In this document: positions 25,301 to 33,152 of the stretch, in pieces
How the letters are laid out: every line of letters begins with the position of its first letter
Numbering within the stretch: the stretch's first letter is position 1
Source: an uncultured Clostridia bacterium
GTDB taxonomy: Bacteria; Bacillota; Clostridia; Oscillospirales; Ruminococcaceae
Direction: 5' to 3'
DNA: 55,749 bases
Assembly: GCA_945921515.1 (NCBI GenBank)
Contig: CAMEKR010000002.1
Location: 1 to 55,749 of the forward strand
Notes under the pieces: model-generated
The model's input: only the letters and a program-made list of their open reading frames with translations
Told to the model about the DNA's origin: nothing
Database searches by the model: none
Made by a program: the position numbers and the translations under genes

Positions 25301-25990
25301 TTATTCGGACTTTATATACATTATGCCGCCGATAAGATTTTCGATAAACTTAAGCCCGTTCTCTTCTTTTTCATCGTTGCTGTTTCTTACTGCGGCATAC
25401 AGCTCGGTATAGAACAGCTTGTTGCTTTTGCCGTAGGCTGTCTGCCTGAGATCGATTATGTATCCCTCTTCTCCCGTAAGCTGTGACAAATCGCTGAAAA
25501 GCGGCTCTTTTCCTGCCGTAGTAAAGCTGTCATACGCCTTTTGAAGCTCTTCTTTCGTGCCGATAAACACCTCGCAGCTTCCGTTTACAAGCTCGTTGCA
25601 CAGCTCTGTTTCGCCGAGAAATTCATCGGGTACAGCCTGTGTTATAGATACACGGTGTTTGCCGTTACCGTCAAAATCAGGCACATACGGCGACATTGAA
25701 TTTTCGCAGTTGGTTCTGACCGACATTGCATAATTGCCTACGCTGTAAATGCTGATATCGGGTGCCTCTTTCACAAAGAACATAAAGTATATAATTATGC
25801 CGAGTCCGATGAGCAGTACCGCACACACAATGATCACGGTATGATACCACAGCCAGTTCTTAGCCTTTTCTCCTGCTGTCTTTGGCATTTTTACATCGTA
25901 GCCCGTCTCTTTTATTTCGCTGTCTTTTTCATCTACAAGGCCTTGTCTCAGCTTTAACAGCTCTCGCCTGTCCTTCTCGTTATCAGCCAT
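25301..25990 (-). CDS. Unrecognised single-pass membrane protein with RELLKL motif, paralogue A
   Basis: 229 residues with the same plan as its downstream neighbour: a cytoplasmic N-terminus with RRELLKLRQGLVDEKD, one membrane segment (about 51-72, VIIVCAVLLIGLGIIIYFMFF), then an extracytoplasmic domain with VPDFDGNGKHRVSITQAVP and CEVFIGTKEELQKAYDSF. The two proteins differ in length and share only scattered identity beyond the motifs, so the duplication is old. It is the first gene of the unit, behind a good promoter (26063-26091), with GGAGGTG before the ATG. Function unknown. Confidence 0.72.
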   Translation of the reverse strand: MADNEKDRRELLKLRQGLVDEKDSEIKETGYDVKMPKTAGEKAKNWLWYHTVIIVCAVLLIGLGIIIYFMFFVKEAPDISIYSVGNYAMSVRTNCENSMSPYVPDFDGNGKHRVSITQAVPDEFLGETELCNELVNGSCEVFIGTKEELQKAYDSFTTAGKEPLFSDLSQLTGEEGYIIDLRQTAYGKSNKLFYTELYAAVRNSNDEKEENGLKFIENLIGGIMYIKSE

Positions 25991-26062
25991 TTCGGAACAC
26001 CTCCGTATCGGTTTAATTTTACACAGTTAATATTAATGTAGTTTAAACCGTGACTGCTTATT

Positions 26063-26091
26063 AGTATAGCATAAAAGTGAAATCTATTCAA
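26063..26091 (-). promoter_or_regulatory. Sigma-A promoter of the three-gene membrane cluster
   Basis: On the minus strand, TTGAAT, a 17-bp spacer and TATACT, about 70 bp upstream of the first ATG. Confidence 0.78.
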
Positions 26092-26112
26092 GTGCTGATA
26101 TAAAACGCAACA

Positions 26113-26136
26113 AAACCCCGACAAAAGTCGGGGTTT
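26113..26136. terminator. Left hairpin flanking repeat element A
   Basis: Stem AAACCCCGAC/GTCGGGGTTT with an AAAA loop. The repeat element starts at the next base. Its stem is nearly the same as that of the hairpin on the other side of the element (26310-26335), but the loop differs. Confidence 0.75.
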
Positions 26137-26306
26137 CAGCTTGTCGAAAAAGTCTATATTTTAATTAATAGGTTAAGTTCTATAACCCCATCCCCAAACC
26201 CCTTCCCCTCGGGAAGGGGCTGTTTTTCGGGGGCTGCCGCCCCTGCGACCTTGCTTGGGGCTTCGCCCCAAACCCCATTTTTATAAAATAATAGGTTTAT
26301 CGACAG
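26137..26306. mobile_element. Short non-autonomous repeat element A (MITE-like)
   Basis: About 170 bp bounded by CAGCTTGTCGAAAAAGT on the left and GGTTTATCGACAG on the right. The ends are imperfect inverted repeats (TGTCGAAAAA against TGTCGATAAA). The same two end sequences bound element B at 45861-46096, although the interiors differ. Here the interior holds GC-rich hairpins, such as CCCCTTCCC-ctc-GGGAAGGGG and TGGGGC-ttc-GCCCCA. No ORF is carried. It is embedded between two copies of a terminator-like hairpin downstream of tsf. A non-autonomous element mobilised from elsewhere is the simplest reading. Confidence 0.72.
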
Positions 26307-26309
26307 TAT

Positions 26310-26335
26310 AAAACCCCGACTCTCGCCGGGGTTTT
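26310..26335 (-). terminator. Terminator of rpsB-tsf, right hairpin flanking element A
   Basis: Stem AAAACCCCG/CGGGGTTTT with an 8-nt loop, 18 bp after the tsf stop on the minus strand. Its T run is TTTTATA. It is the likely original terminator of the operon. Confidence 0.75.
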
Positions 26336-26353
26336 ATATTTGTATTAAGATTA

Positions 26354-27274
26354 TTACTTAACCATCGAAGCAACTTCTGCAGCGAAGTCGTCTTCCTTCT
26401 TCTGAATACCTTCGCCCTTTTCGAAACGAACAAATTCAACAACCTTGATGTTCTTGCCAACAGAAGCGATGAACTTAGCAACTGTCATGTTAGGATCCTT
26501 AACATAGGGCTGGTCGAGTAAGCAGATCTCTTCTGCGAACTTTCTCATTCTGCCGTCAACGATCTTCTCAAGAACGTTCTGGGGCTTGGGCTTTGCCGAC
26601 TGCTCGTTTTCATTCTGAACGAGCTTGAGCTGTACTTCCTTCTCAGCTTCGATAACAGAAGCAGGAACATCTGCCTGTGCAACGAACTGAGGTGCGCTTG
26701 CTGTGATCTGGAGAAGCAGATCCTTAGCGCAAGCCTTTACAGCGTCGTCGTTTGCATCGTCAGCTTCGATCTTTATCATAGAGCCTATGATAGAGCCGCC
26801 GCCGTTGTGTGTGTAAGCGAACAGATCGCCTGTCATTCTCTTGAAACGACGGATCTGGATGTTCTCGCCGATTGTAGCGATTCTCTCTGTGAGGATATCG
26901 CCGATGTTCTCTGTCTGACCTGCGGGTACTACAGCCTTTAATGCCTCAACATCTGCAACATCATTATCAATGATTGTGTTTGCTACGAGCTCAACGAACT
27001 CGATGAATCTGTCTGTCTTAGCAGCGAAGTCGGTCTCAACATTGATCTCTACAACAACGCCGACCTTCTTAGCTTCATCAACCTTAGTATATACAAGACC
27101 CTCTGCAGCGATTCTGCCGGACTTCTTTGCAGCTTTTGCAAGGCCCTTTTCACGGAGGTTCTTGATTGCGGCGTCAACATCGCCGTTTGTCTCTTCAAGT
27201 GCTCTCTTGCAGTCCATCATACCGCAGTTTGTAAGTTCTTTTAACTGCTTTACTGCCTGTGCTGAAATAGCCAT
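26354..27274 (-). CDS. tsf: Translation elongation factor Ts
   Basis: EF-Ts regenerates EF-Tu-GTP by nucleotide exchange. The 306 residues begin with the UBA-like domain VKQLKELTNCGMMDCKRAL and have the EF-Tu-contact motif VVEINVETDFAAKTDRFIEF (about 73-92). The second core domain has LLLQITASAPQFV and KEVQLKLVQNE, and VVEFVRFEKGEGI lies near the C-terminus. Length is normal. It follows rpsB by 22 bp, the nearly universal rpsB-tsf order. Codon use is strongly biased, as expected for high expression. Confidence 0.97.
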   Translation of the reverse strand: MAISAQAVKQLKELTNCGMMDCKRALEETNGDVDAAIKNLREKGLAKAAKKSGRIAAEGLVYTKVDEAKKVGVVVEINVETDFAAKTDRFIEFVELVANTIIDNDVADVEALKAVVPAGQTENIGDILTERIATIGENIQIRRFKRMTGDLFAYTHNGGGSIIGSMIKIEADDANDDAVKACAKDLLLQITASAPQFVAQADVPASVIEAEKEVQLKLVQNENEQSAKPKPQNVLEKIVDGRMRKFAEEICLLDQPYVKDPNMTVAKFIASVGKNIKVVEFVRFEKGEGIQKKEDDFAAEVASMVK

Positions 27275-27296
27275 TGTTATTCTCCTTTAATATATA

Positions 27297-28037
27297 TTAT
27301 TCCTCAGTCTCAGCCTGTGCCTCAGCCTCAACTGCTTCTTCAACAGTCTCGGTCTGTCCCTGTCTTGCCTCGATGATAGCGTCAGCCATTGCACCTGCGA
27401 TAAGCTTTACTGCACGGATAGCGTCATCGTTGCCGGGGATAACATAGTCGATCTCGTCGGGATCGCAGTTTGTATCTACGATAGCTACTACGGGGATACC
27501 AAGCTTCTTTGCTTCTGATACTGCGATCTTCTCCTTGCGGGGATCAACAACGAACAGAGCGCTGGGGAGCTTCTTCATGTTCTTGATACCGCCGAGGAAC
27601 TTCTCAAGCTTTTCGATCTCAAGGTTCAGCTTAACAACTTCCTTCTTGGGAAGAAGGTCGAATGTGCCGTCGTTTTCCATTGTGTGAAGCTGTTCAAGTC
27701 TCTTGATTCTCTTCTCGATGGTCTTGAAGTTTGTCATCATACCGCCGAGCCATCTTGCGTTTACAAAGTGAGCGTTTGCTCTGAGCGCTTCTTCCTTGAT
27801 AGAATCAGCAGCCTGCTTTTTTGTACCTACAAACAGAACTTCGCCGCCGTCAGCCGCAACCTCATGAATGAAGTTGTAAGCCTCGTCGAGCTTCTTAACT
27901 GTCTTCTGGAGATCGATAATGTAGATACCGTTTCTCTCTGTGAAAATGTAGGGTGCCATTTTGGGGTTCCATCTTCTTGTCTGGTGTCCGAAGTGAACGC
28001 CTGCTTCAAGAAGCTGCTTCATTGATACTACTGCCAT
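27297..28037 (-). CDS. rpsB: Small ribosomal subunit protein uS2
   Basis: A 30S subunit protein of 246 residues. It carries the family signature [20 protein letters not shown] at the N-terminus, [30 protein letters not shown], and the second signature [20 protein letters not shown] Glu-rich tail ([15 protein letters not shown]) ends the protein. It heads the rpsB-tsf operon with a near-consensus promoter about 115 bp upstream and a structured leader that may carry autoregulation. The RBS is AAGGAGG. Confidence 0.98.
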   Translation of the reverse strand: MAVVSMKQLLEAGVHFGHQTRRWNPKMAPYIFTERNGIYIIDLQKTVKKLDEAYNFIHEVAADGGEVLFVGTKKQAADSIKEEALRANAHFVNARWLGGMMTNFKTIEKRIKRLEQLHTMENDGTFDLLPKKEVVKLNLEIEKLEKFLGGIKNMKKLPSALFVVDPRKEKIAVSEAKKLGIPVVAIVDTNCDPDEIDYVIPGNDDAIRAVKLIAGAMADAIIEARQGQTETVEEAVEAEAQAETEE

Positions 28038-28071
28038 GGTAGTGTCCTCCTTGTTTTTTGGTTTTTTCCTC

Positions 28072-28126
28072 CGCTGTGCTTACCGGCTCAAGCCTGCTTA
28101 GGCACCTGAAAGCCTTATACTCAGCG
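28072..28126 (-). ncRNA. Candidate structured leader of rpsB
   Basis: On the minus strand a helix CGCTG...CAGCG can close a region holding smaller stems (AAGGCTTTCAGGTGCCTAAG and GGCTTGAGCC). It lies between the promoter and the rpsB RBS, where ribosomal-protein leaders that bind S2 are often found. The fold was judged by eye and does not clearly match a described leader class. Confidence 0.4.
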
Positions 28127-28153
28127 TGTGGATTTGCTGTCAACAGCCTTTTA

Positions 28154-28182
28154 ATTATAGCACACAGCCGCAAATAATTCAA
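28154..28182 (-). promoter_or_regulatory. Sigma-A promoter of rpsB-tsf
   Basis: On the minus strand, TTGAAT, a 17-bp spacer and consensus TATAAT, predicting a leader of about 110 nt. Confidence 0.85.
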
Positions 28183-28208
28183 TATTTGCGGCAAAATTTT
28201 TTATTGTG

Positions 28209-28496
28209 CTACTTTAACAAATTTTTTAAAATACCGCCTTTGCGTTTTGGCGTATGTGCAAAATCACATCCGACAAGTATCGTATCCTCGCCTATTATCT
28301 CAATATCCGACCAATTTATGAATATATCGTCTTCTCTGCCGAAAAGTCCGAAAAAGCGGCTTTTGCCGAATACTATGATACGGCATATCTTTGCGGTAGA
28401 CGAGTCAAATTCTATATCATCGACAAATCCTATTCTGCAGCCGGTTTTGATGCTGATTACTTCTTTGCATCTTATATCGCAGAAATGGCACATCAT
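28209..28496 (-). CDS. YlmC/YmxH family PRC-barrel protein
   Basis: 95 residues of the small PRC-barrel family often called YlmC/YmxH, common in spore-forming Firmicutes. The pattern KEVISIKTGCRIGFVDDIEF followed by SRFFGLFGREDDIFINWSDI and IGEDTILV is characteristic. The barrel is likely a protein-RNA or protein-protein adaptor; the exact role is unclear. It lies between ruvX and the rpsB promoter on the same strand, about 70 bp from ruvX. Two extra cysteines at the N-terminus (CHFCDIRC) are unusual for the family and could bind metal. Confidence 0.85.
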   Translation of the reverse strand: MMCHFCDIRCKEVISIKTGCRIGFVDDIEFDSSTAKICRIIVFGKSRFFGLFGREDDIFINWSDIEIIGEDTILVGCDFAHTPKRKGGILKNLLK

Positions 28497-28564
28497 AGTA
28501 TCACCGTCCGGTAATAATTTTAAACTATGATATGAAAAAAGGAAGGCGGATATGCATGAAAAAC

Positions 28565-29023
28565 TCAGCCCTGCGACTCCTGCTGTGACTTTTCCTTTTC
28601 ACGCCTGAGCAGATTTGCCTTGTAGTCAAGATAGTTCTGCAGGATGACCGCCGCAGCTACTGCGTCTATCACCTTTTTGCGTTCCTTGCCTCTTTTATTG
28701 ACATCGTTCATCATACTGTGGGCGGTAACGGTTGTGGAACGCTCGTCCCACATAACAACCGGTATATCGAGAAAATTCTGAAGCATATCGGCAAATGCCC
28801 TGCACTTTTCGCTTCTCGGTCCGTAGGTGCCATTCATATTGATGGGATTTCCTACAACGACCTCGCCGACTTCATATTCAACAGCGGCGGCGGCAACCTT
28901 TTCAACGCATATCTGAAAATTTCTTTCATCTATTACGCCAAGCGGAGAAGCAAGCGTTTCTGTCCTGTCACAGCAGGCAAGTCCCGTATGCGCGTCACCG
29001 TAATCCACAGCCATTATTTTCAT
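28565..29023 (-). CDS. ruvX: RuvX/YqgF-type putative Holliday junction resolvase / pre-16S rRNA nuclease
   Basis: A 152-residue RNase-H-fold protein. It opens with MAVDYGDAHTGLACCD (catalytic Asp in strand 1), then EVVVGNPINMNGTYGPRSE, the second acid in VVMWDERSTTVTA, and a C-terminal KKVIDAVAAAVILQNYLD with the last Asp. In bacteria the family matures the 5' end of 16S rRNA; a junction-resolvase role was proposed earlier. The ATG has GGAAAGGATTAA upstream. It starts 4 bp after the NUDIX gene ends, so the two are co-transcribed. Confidence 0.93.
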   Translation of the reverse strand: MKIMAVDYGDAHTGLACCDRTETLASPLGVIDERNFQICVEKVAAAAVEYEVGEVVVGNPINMNGTYGPRSEKCRAFADMLQNFLDIPVVMWDERSTTVTAHSMMNDVNKRGKERKKVIDAVAAAVILQNYLDYKANLLRREKEKSQQESQG

Positions 29024-29027
29024 ATCG

Positions 29028-29555
29028 TTAATCCTTTCCGATTCTCATATCTTTGGTGATAAAGCCGAAATCAAGCTCTTTCATAAAATCATAAAGTCCC
29101 GGCATCAGCATTCTGTCACGGTTCATTCTTTCAAACTCGTCAATTGTGACAAGCTTTGCGTCTGCGACCTCTTCTTTTTGCAAAGTAAGATCGGACAGAG
29201 CAATATTTTTATGCAGTTCGTAGCAGTCGATAAAAAAAGTAGCTCCGTTCTTGGTGCCTCTGAAAACAAGCTCGCTGTCCGATACAGCTATGCCTATCTC
29301 CTCTTTTATCTCCCGTTTCATGCACTCAATGCTCGACTCTCCCGCCTTTACAGCGCCGCCGGTACATTCCCAAAGACCACCGTAATTCTTATATCTGCAT
29401 CTTTGTGTAACGAGCAGCCTGTCTCCGCTTACTATCCATGCCTCGCAGACCACGTTGTATTCACCGGGGTTCATACGGTGACCACGCTTATGAAGTTTTC
29501 CGGTACGCTTTCTTTGGGCGTCATAAACATCCCAGTATTCGGTCACTCGTTTCAC
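29028..29555 (-). CDS. NUDIX hydrolase (IDI-like)
   Basis: A 175-residue NUDIX protein. The Nudix box is complete: GGAVKAGESSIECMKREIKE followed by EIG, with the metal-binding REIKEE core. The N-terminus ITEYWDVYDAQRKRTG-like region and HRMNPGEYNVVCEAWIV resemble the subgroup often annotated as isopentenyl-diphosphate-isomerase-like Nudix. Substrate specificity cannot be told from sequence; a nucleoside diphosphate derivative is usual. It lies between the TSCPD gene and ruvX in a five-gene unit. Confidence 0.88.
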   Translation of the reverse strand: MKRVTEYWDVYDAQRKRTGKLHKRGHRMNPGEYNVVCEAWIVSGDRLLVTQRCRYKNYGGLWECTGGAVKAGESSIECMKREIKEEIGIAVSDSELVFRGTKNGATFFIDCYELHKNIALSDLTLQKEEVADAKLVTIDEFERMNRDRMLMPGLYDFMKELDFGFITKDMRIGKD

Positions 29556-29579
29556 CTCCCTGCGAAAAACGGTTACTTG

Positions 29580-29831
29580 TTATTTGCTGTTCTTATACTC
29601 TTTAAGAGCGTTTGCAAGCTGTGCGGGGCAGGATGTGGACTTAGAGCCGCATCTTATTCCGTCAAGCCTTTCTATCACTTCGTCAACAGGCATACCTTTT
29701 ACAAGGTGTGCAATTCCCTGAAGGTTTCCGCTGCAGCCGCCTATAACCTCAAGGCCGGTTACCGTTTCATTCTCAACATCTATTATCATCTTACGGGCAC
29801 ATACTCCCTTTGGTGTATACTCAAATGTCAT
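29580..29831 (-). CDS. TSCPD-domain protein (small redox/metal-type domain)
   Basis: 83 residues. It matches the small stand-alone TSCPD family by its IIDVENETVTGLEVIGGCSG stretch, NLQGIAHLVKGMPVDEVIERL, GIRCGSKSTSCPAQLANAL and overall length. The domain also occurs at the C-terminus of class II (B12-dependent) ribonucleotide reductases, where the cysteines are thought to bind metal. Four cysteines are present here. The role of the stand-alone protein is not known. RBS AAAGGATAATAA; 14 bp after the malic enzyme gene. Confidence 0.88.
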   Translation of the reverse strand: MTFEYTPKGVCARKMIIDVENETVTGLEVIGGCSGNLQGIAHLVKGMPVDEVIERLDGIRCGSKSTSCPAQLANALKEYKNSK

Positions 29832-29845
29832 TTTATTATCCTTTC

Positions 29846-31006
29846 TTACTGCTGTGCAGCCTTTGCAACCGCATCGGCTACCGCCTGTGCTACCGATTTG
29901 TCAAGAGGACTCGGTATGATATATTCTCTTGAGAGCTTGTCAGGGGTGACTATATCTGCTATTGCATAAGCCGCCGCCTTTTTCATCTCTTCGGTTATTG
30001 CCTTTGCTCCGCACTGCAGTGCTCCCTTGAATATTCCCGGGAAAACAAGCACATTGTTTATCTGATTGGGGAAATCGCTTCTTCCCGTACCCACTATAAA
30101 TGCACCTGCTTCAAGTGCCTTGTCGGGCATTATCTCGGGCTCGGGGTTAGCCATAGCAAATACTATCGACTTATCAGCCATAGACTTTACCATTTCTTCA
30201 GTCACAAGACCGGGTCTTGATACGCCGATAAATACATCTGCGCCCTTCATGGCGTCGGCAAGTTTGCCCTTTATATTATCCTTGTTTGTTCTCGTTGCAA
30301 TTTCTGCGTGAGCAGGATTTTCGTACTTATCATCCTTATTGATTATGCCGTTGATATCGACCATTATAAGATCGCCGATACCCATTTCAAGCAGGAATGA
30401 GCCTATTGCTATACCTGCGGCGCCTGCGCCGTTTATAACTACCTTGACATCCTTCATCTGCTTGCCTGCACAGCGTACCGCATTGATAAGCGCCGCACCT
30501 ACTACAACGGCTGTACCGTGCTGGTCGTCGTGGAATACGGGGATATCCAGCTTTTCTTTAAGCCTGCGCTCTATCTCAAAACATCTGGGTGCAGAGATAT
30601 CCTCGATATTGATTCCGCCGAAACTGTCGGAAATAAGCTCTATTGTTCTTACTATCTCATCGACATCCTTAGACTTTATGCATATCGGGAATGCGTCAAC
30701 TCCCGCAAACTCCTTGAACAGACAGCATTTGCCCTCCATAACGGGCATTCCCGCAAGACCGCCTATATCTCCGAGTCCCAACACTGCCGTACCGTCTGTT
30801 ATAACCGCAACTAAGTTCTTGCGGCGTGTGAGCTTGTATGACAGAGAGGGATCCTTCTCTATCTCAAGGCAAGCCTGTGCAACACCGGGGGTGTAGCACA
30901 GCGAGAGATCTTCTCTTGTGTTTACGGGAGCTCTTGATATTACCTCAATCTTTCCTTCCCATTCATAGTGCTTTTGGAGTGCCTGCTGTTTTATATCGGT
31001 TGCCAT
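29846..31006 (-). CDS. Malic enzyme (malate dehydrogenase, oxaloacetate-decarboxylating)
   Basis: Converts malate to pyruvate and CO2 with reduction of NAD(P). The 386-residue short form lacks the phosphotransacetylase tail of MaeB. Visible motifs are SLCYTPGVAQACLEI with the catalytic Tyr, AVITDGTAVLGLGDIGGLAG, the metal-binding FGGINIEDISAPRCFEIE and VFHDDQHGTAVV, the Rossmann motif VVINGAGAAGIAIG, and AMANPEPEIMPDKA. Coenzyme preference is not evident. It follows the PHP gene by 29 bp. In an anaerobe it would link C4 acids to pyruvate or supply reducing power. Confidence 0.95.
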   Translation of the reverse strand: MATDIKQQALQKHYEWEGKIEVISRAPVNTREDLSLCYTPGVAQACLEIEKDPSLSYKLTRRKNLVAVITDGTAVLGLGDIGGLAGMPVMEGKCCLFKEFAGVDAFPICIKSKDVDEIVRTIELISDSFGGINIEDISAPRCFEIERRLKEKLDIPVFHDDQHGTAVVVGAALINAVRCAGKQMKDVKVVINGAGAAGIAIGSFLLEMGIGDLIMVDINGIINKDDKYENPAHAEIATRTNKDNIKGKLADAMKGADVFIGVSRPGLVTEEMVKSMADKSIVFAMANPEPEIMPDKALEAGAFIVGTGRSDFPNQINNVLVFPGIFKGALQCGAKAITEEMKKAAAYAIADIVTPDKLSREYIIPSPLDKSVAQAVADAVAKAAQQ

Positions 31007-31035
31007 TTTTCTTTTCCTTCCTTTTTGCCTGAATT

Positions 31036-31881
31036 TTATTTAGTCTTTTTCTTCAGTATTCGCTGAAGCGAAGCGTCGGGGGTATAATTTGTACCTATTG
31101 CTATCGGATAGTGGTTATAGAAACCGTGGAAATCCGAACCGCCGGTAGTAATGAGATTATGCTCCTGTGCTATTTTCATAAGGCGGTCACGCTGCTGTTC
31201 ATCTGCACTCTGGTGCCATATTTCAACACCGTCTATCTTTCCTGCCGCCGCAAGCTCTTCAAGAAGCTCGTAATTATCGAATACCGCAGGGTGCGCAAGC
31301 ACGGCAATTCCTCCTGCGGAATGGATAAGCTCAAGCACAAAATGCACCTCGGGGTAGTCCTGCATATCGGTGCTGACTTCTTCCGCACAAAGTCCCGTCA
31401 CCGGGTTGAACAGCTCTTCATACACCTTTCCGTAAAGGTCGGTAGTATAACCGTAATCCATAAGTGCGTGCATGATATGGCACTTGAATATGACCTTACT
31501 GCCTGTAGCATAGCGAAGTATGCTCTCAAGTGTAATAGGGTACTTTTCAAGAATCTTCATCGCCATCTGCTTGCCACGCTTCTTACGAAGCTCACAGGTA
31601 CGCAGGCACAGTCCTTCGAGCCTGTTAGGTTTTTCGGGATTGTAGCAGATTATATGAGCCTTGGTGCCGTGAGCGCTGTCGTATGTAGAAAACTCAACTG
31701 CGGGGATAACATTCACACCGTAGCGTTCTCCGAGCACTACAGCTCTTGAAGCAGACGATAGCGTATCGTGGTCGGTTATCGCAAAATAGTCGATTCCGTA
31801 GCGCTTTGCCTGCGCAATAGTTTCCTCAAGACCGAGGGATCCGTCAGACATTGTTGTGTGACAATGTAAATCAGCCTTCAT
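31036..31881 (-). CDS. PHP-domain phosphoesterase (RNase AM/YciV-like)
   Basis: A 281-residue PHP protein. It starts MKADLHCHTTMSDGSLGLEE and has YFAITDHDT, IPAVEFST, AHIICY, a helical middle domain, IAVLAHPAVFD and TTGGSDFHGFYNH, giving all usual metal-binding His and Asp. The middle insertion and these motifs match the YciV/RNase AM group, which acts on 5' ends of RNA or on 3',5'-nucleoside bisphosphates. It is the first gene of a five-gene unit with malic enzyme, TSCPD, NUDIX and ruvX. The promoter upstream carries a perfect inverted repeat between -35 and -10. Confidence 0.88.
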   Translation of the reverse strand: MKADLHCHTTMSDGSLGLEETIAQAKRYGIDYFAITDHDTLSSASRAVVLGERYGVNVIPAVEFSTYDSAHGTKAHIICYNPEKPNRLEGLCLRTCELRKKRGKQMAMKILEKYPITLESILRYATGSKVIFKCHIMHALMDYGYTTDLYGKVYEELFNPVTGLCAEEVSTDMQDYPEVHFVLELIHSAGGIAVLAHPAVFDNYELLEELAAAGKIDGVEIWHQSADEQQRDRLMKIAQEHNLITTGGSDFHGFYNHYPIAIGTNYTPDASLQRILKKKTK

Positions 31882-31946
31882 TTCAGTACCCTTCTTTCTT
31901 TGCGTTATGCTTTATGTGTGCAGAAAACCGCACAGCACATTATAAT

Positions 31947-31975
31947 ATTATAACACTTTTATAAGTGTAATGCAA
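31947..31975 (-). promoter_or_regulatory. Promoter of the PHP-malic enzyme unit with an internal inverted repeat
   Basis: On the minus strand, TTGCAT, a 17-bp spacer and TATAAT. The spacer contains ACACTT-TTAT-AAGTGT, a perfect 6-bp inverted repeat (31953-31968) that fits a repressor operator. Confidence 0.8.
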
Positions 31976-32015
31976 CATTTTTTGTAAATCTATAGTTTTT
32001 TCTGTCATAAATTGC

Positions 32016-32052
32016 AAAACAGGCAGCCCCGCTTTTTCGGCGGGAATGCCTG
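32016..32052 (-). terminator. Terminator of the DUF624 gene
   Basis: Stem with CAGGCA/TGCCTG base and CCCGC/GCGGG upper part, followed on the minus strand by TTTTGC. It starts 9 bp after the gene's stop codon. Confidence 0.75.
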
Positions 32053-32060
32053 CAATACGC

Positions 32061-32885
32061 TTATTTTATAACCTTGCCGTGAGCCTTGGGCGTTGCCTTG
32101 ATCTCCTTTTCCGTGCCTCCTCTGTCAACGAATACTGCGCCTTCATCGCTCTCATCGCTGCCTATGGGACTAAGCTCGGGATTTGTTTCGCCTCGCTCCT
32201 CGTAATAAGGATTGATTATATACTTCTGAATTACGGGATAACAGATAAAGGTCGTGGTGAAACAAATCAGCGAAAGCGGAAGGAAAATTACCACAAATAT
32301 CGAGAAAGGCAGGAATATCACCACAAGAGTAATGATAGCCACATTTATAATGAATGCGAGTATATTCTGCTTAACGCCGAGGAATACAAGGAAAACCGCA
32401 TTCTTGAGGATGGCTTTAAGGCTGAGCTTAAGCGCAACTATCTCAAGATAAATGTAGAAGTGCATAATGAAAATTACCGTTGCACAGCAGATAAATATGC
32501 AGGCAAAGACCATATATTCATCGGGCAGTTTTTCGGCATATAGGAAATTTACCGCCGATACAAAAAGCGAAGCTAAGCAGATAACATCAACAATGCCTAT
32601 CGCCACCGACTGCTTGAAATTTTTCTTGAATGCCGTGAAAAACTCGTCAAATACAAAGCAGGGCTGCTCAAGAATGAACTTTCTCATAACATGAGTCAGA
32701 GCCGCCGTAGCCGGTCCGAATGTGATGACTGGTAAGCAAAAAAGTATATAGAGCATATTCAGCTCGATAATTTTCCAGAACTTTCTGCCGAATATCTCCC
32801 AGTATCTGAAGAAAGGTTTTTTCTGAGGGGCGGTTTTTGATACACCTTTGCCCGAACTCTGATAATCAAATAACTTGAATGCCAA
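32061..32885 (-). CDS. YesL/DUF624-family membrane protein
   Basis: 274 residues with five or six hydrophobic segments. The N-terminal half has the YesL/DUF624 signature: FWKIIELNMLYILFCLPVIT followed by FGPATAALTHVMRKF, then a FVFDEFFTAFKKNFKQS stretch. YesL-like proteins often accompany sugar ABC transporters and polysaccharide utilisation genes, but none is adjacent here. The C-terminus (about 225-274) is a charged tail. The start is TTG with AAGGAG at suitable spacing. It is transcribed alone and its function is unknown. Confidence 0.82.
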   Translation of the reverse strand: MAFKLFDYQSSGKGVSKTAPQKKPFFRYWEIFGRKFWKIIELNMLYILFCLPVITFGPATAALTHVMRKFILEQPCFVFDEFFTAFKKNFKQSVAIGIVDVICLASLFVSAVNFLYAEKLPDEYMVFACIFICCATVIFIMHFYIYLEIVALKLSLKAILKNAVFLVFLGVKQNILAFIINVAIITLVVIFLPFSIFVVIFLPLSLICFTTTFICYPVIQKYIINPYYEERGETNPELSPIGSDESDEGAVFVDRGGTEKEIKATPKAHGKVIK

Positions 32886-33091
32886 GATAACAACTCCTTA
32901 ACGAATTCGTATTGCCGGGGAAATAATATATTAAAAATGTTAACAGCGTTTAAATAGACCGCTTTGGCAACACGAAAAATTGCCGTATAATATTATACAA
33001 TAATTTTTGTCGAAATGCAAGGTGCAAATAGGAATATTGTATAAAAATAATGCTCATGGCGGCTTCTTTGCGCCTGAAGCGCCTTAAACTA

Positions 33092-33120
33092 TTGAATCCA
33101 AAGCCATAAAGTGATATAAT
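33092..33120 (+). promoter_or_regulatory. Sigma-A promoter of the dus gene
   Basis: TTGAAT, a 17-bp spacer and consensus TATAAT. Transcription would begin near 33127, downstream of the TTG the ORF track uses as start (33120), so the real start must be the GTG at 33153. Confidence 0.85.
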
Positions 33121-33152
33121 TGAATAAATATCGGCTGAAAGGAACAGGCTGT

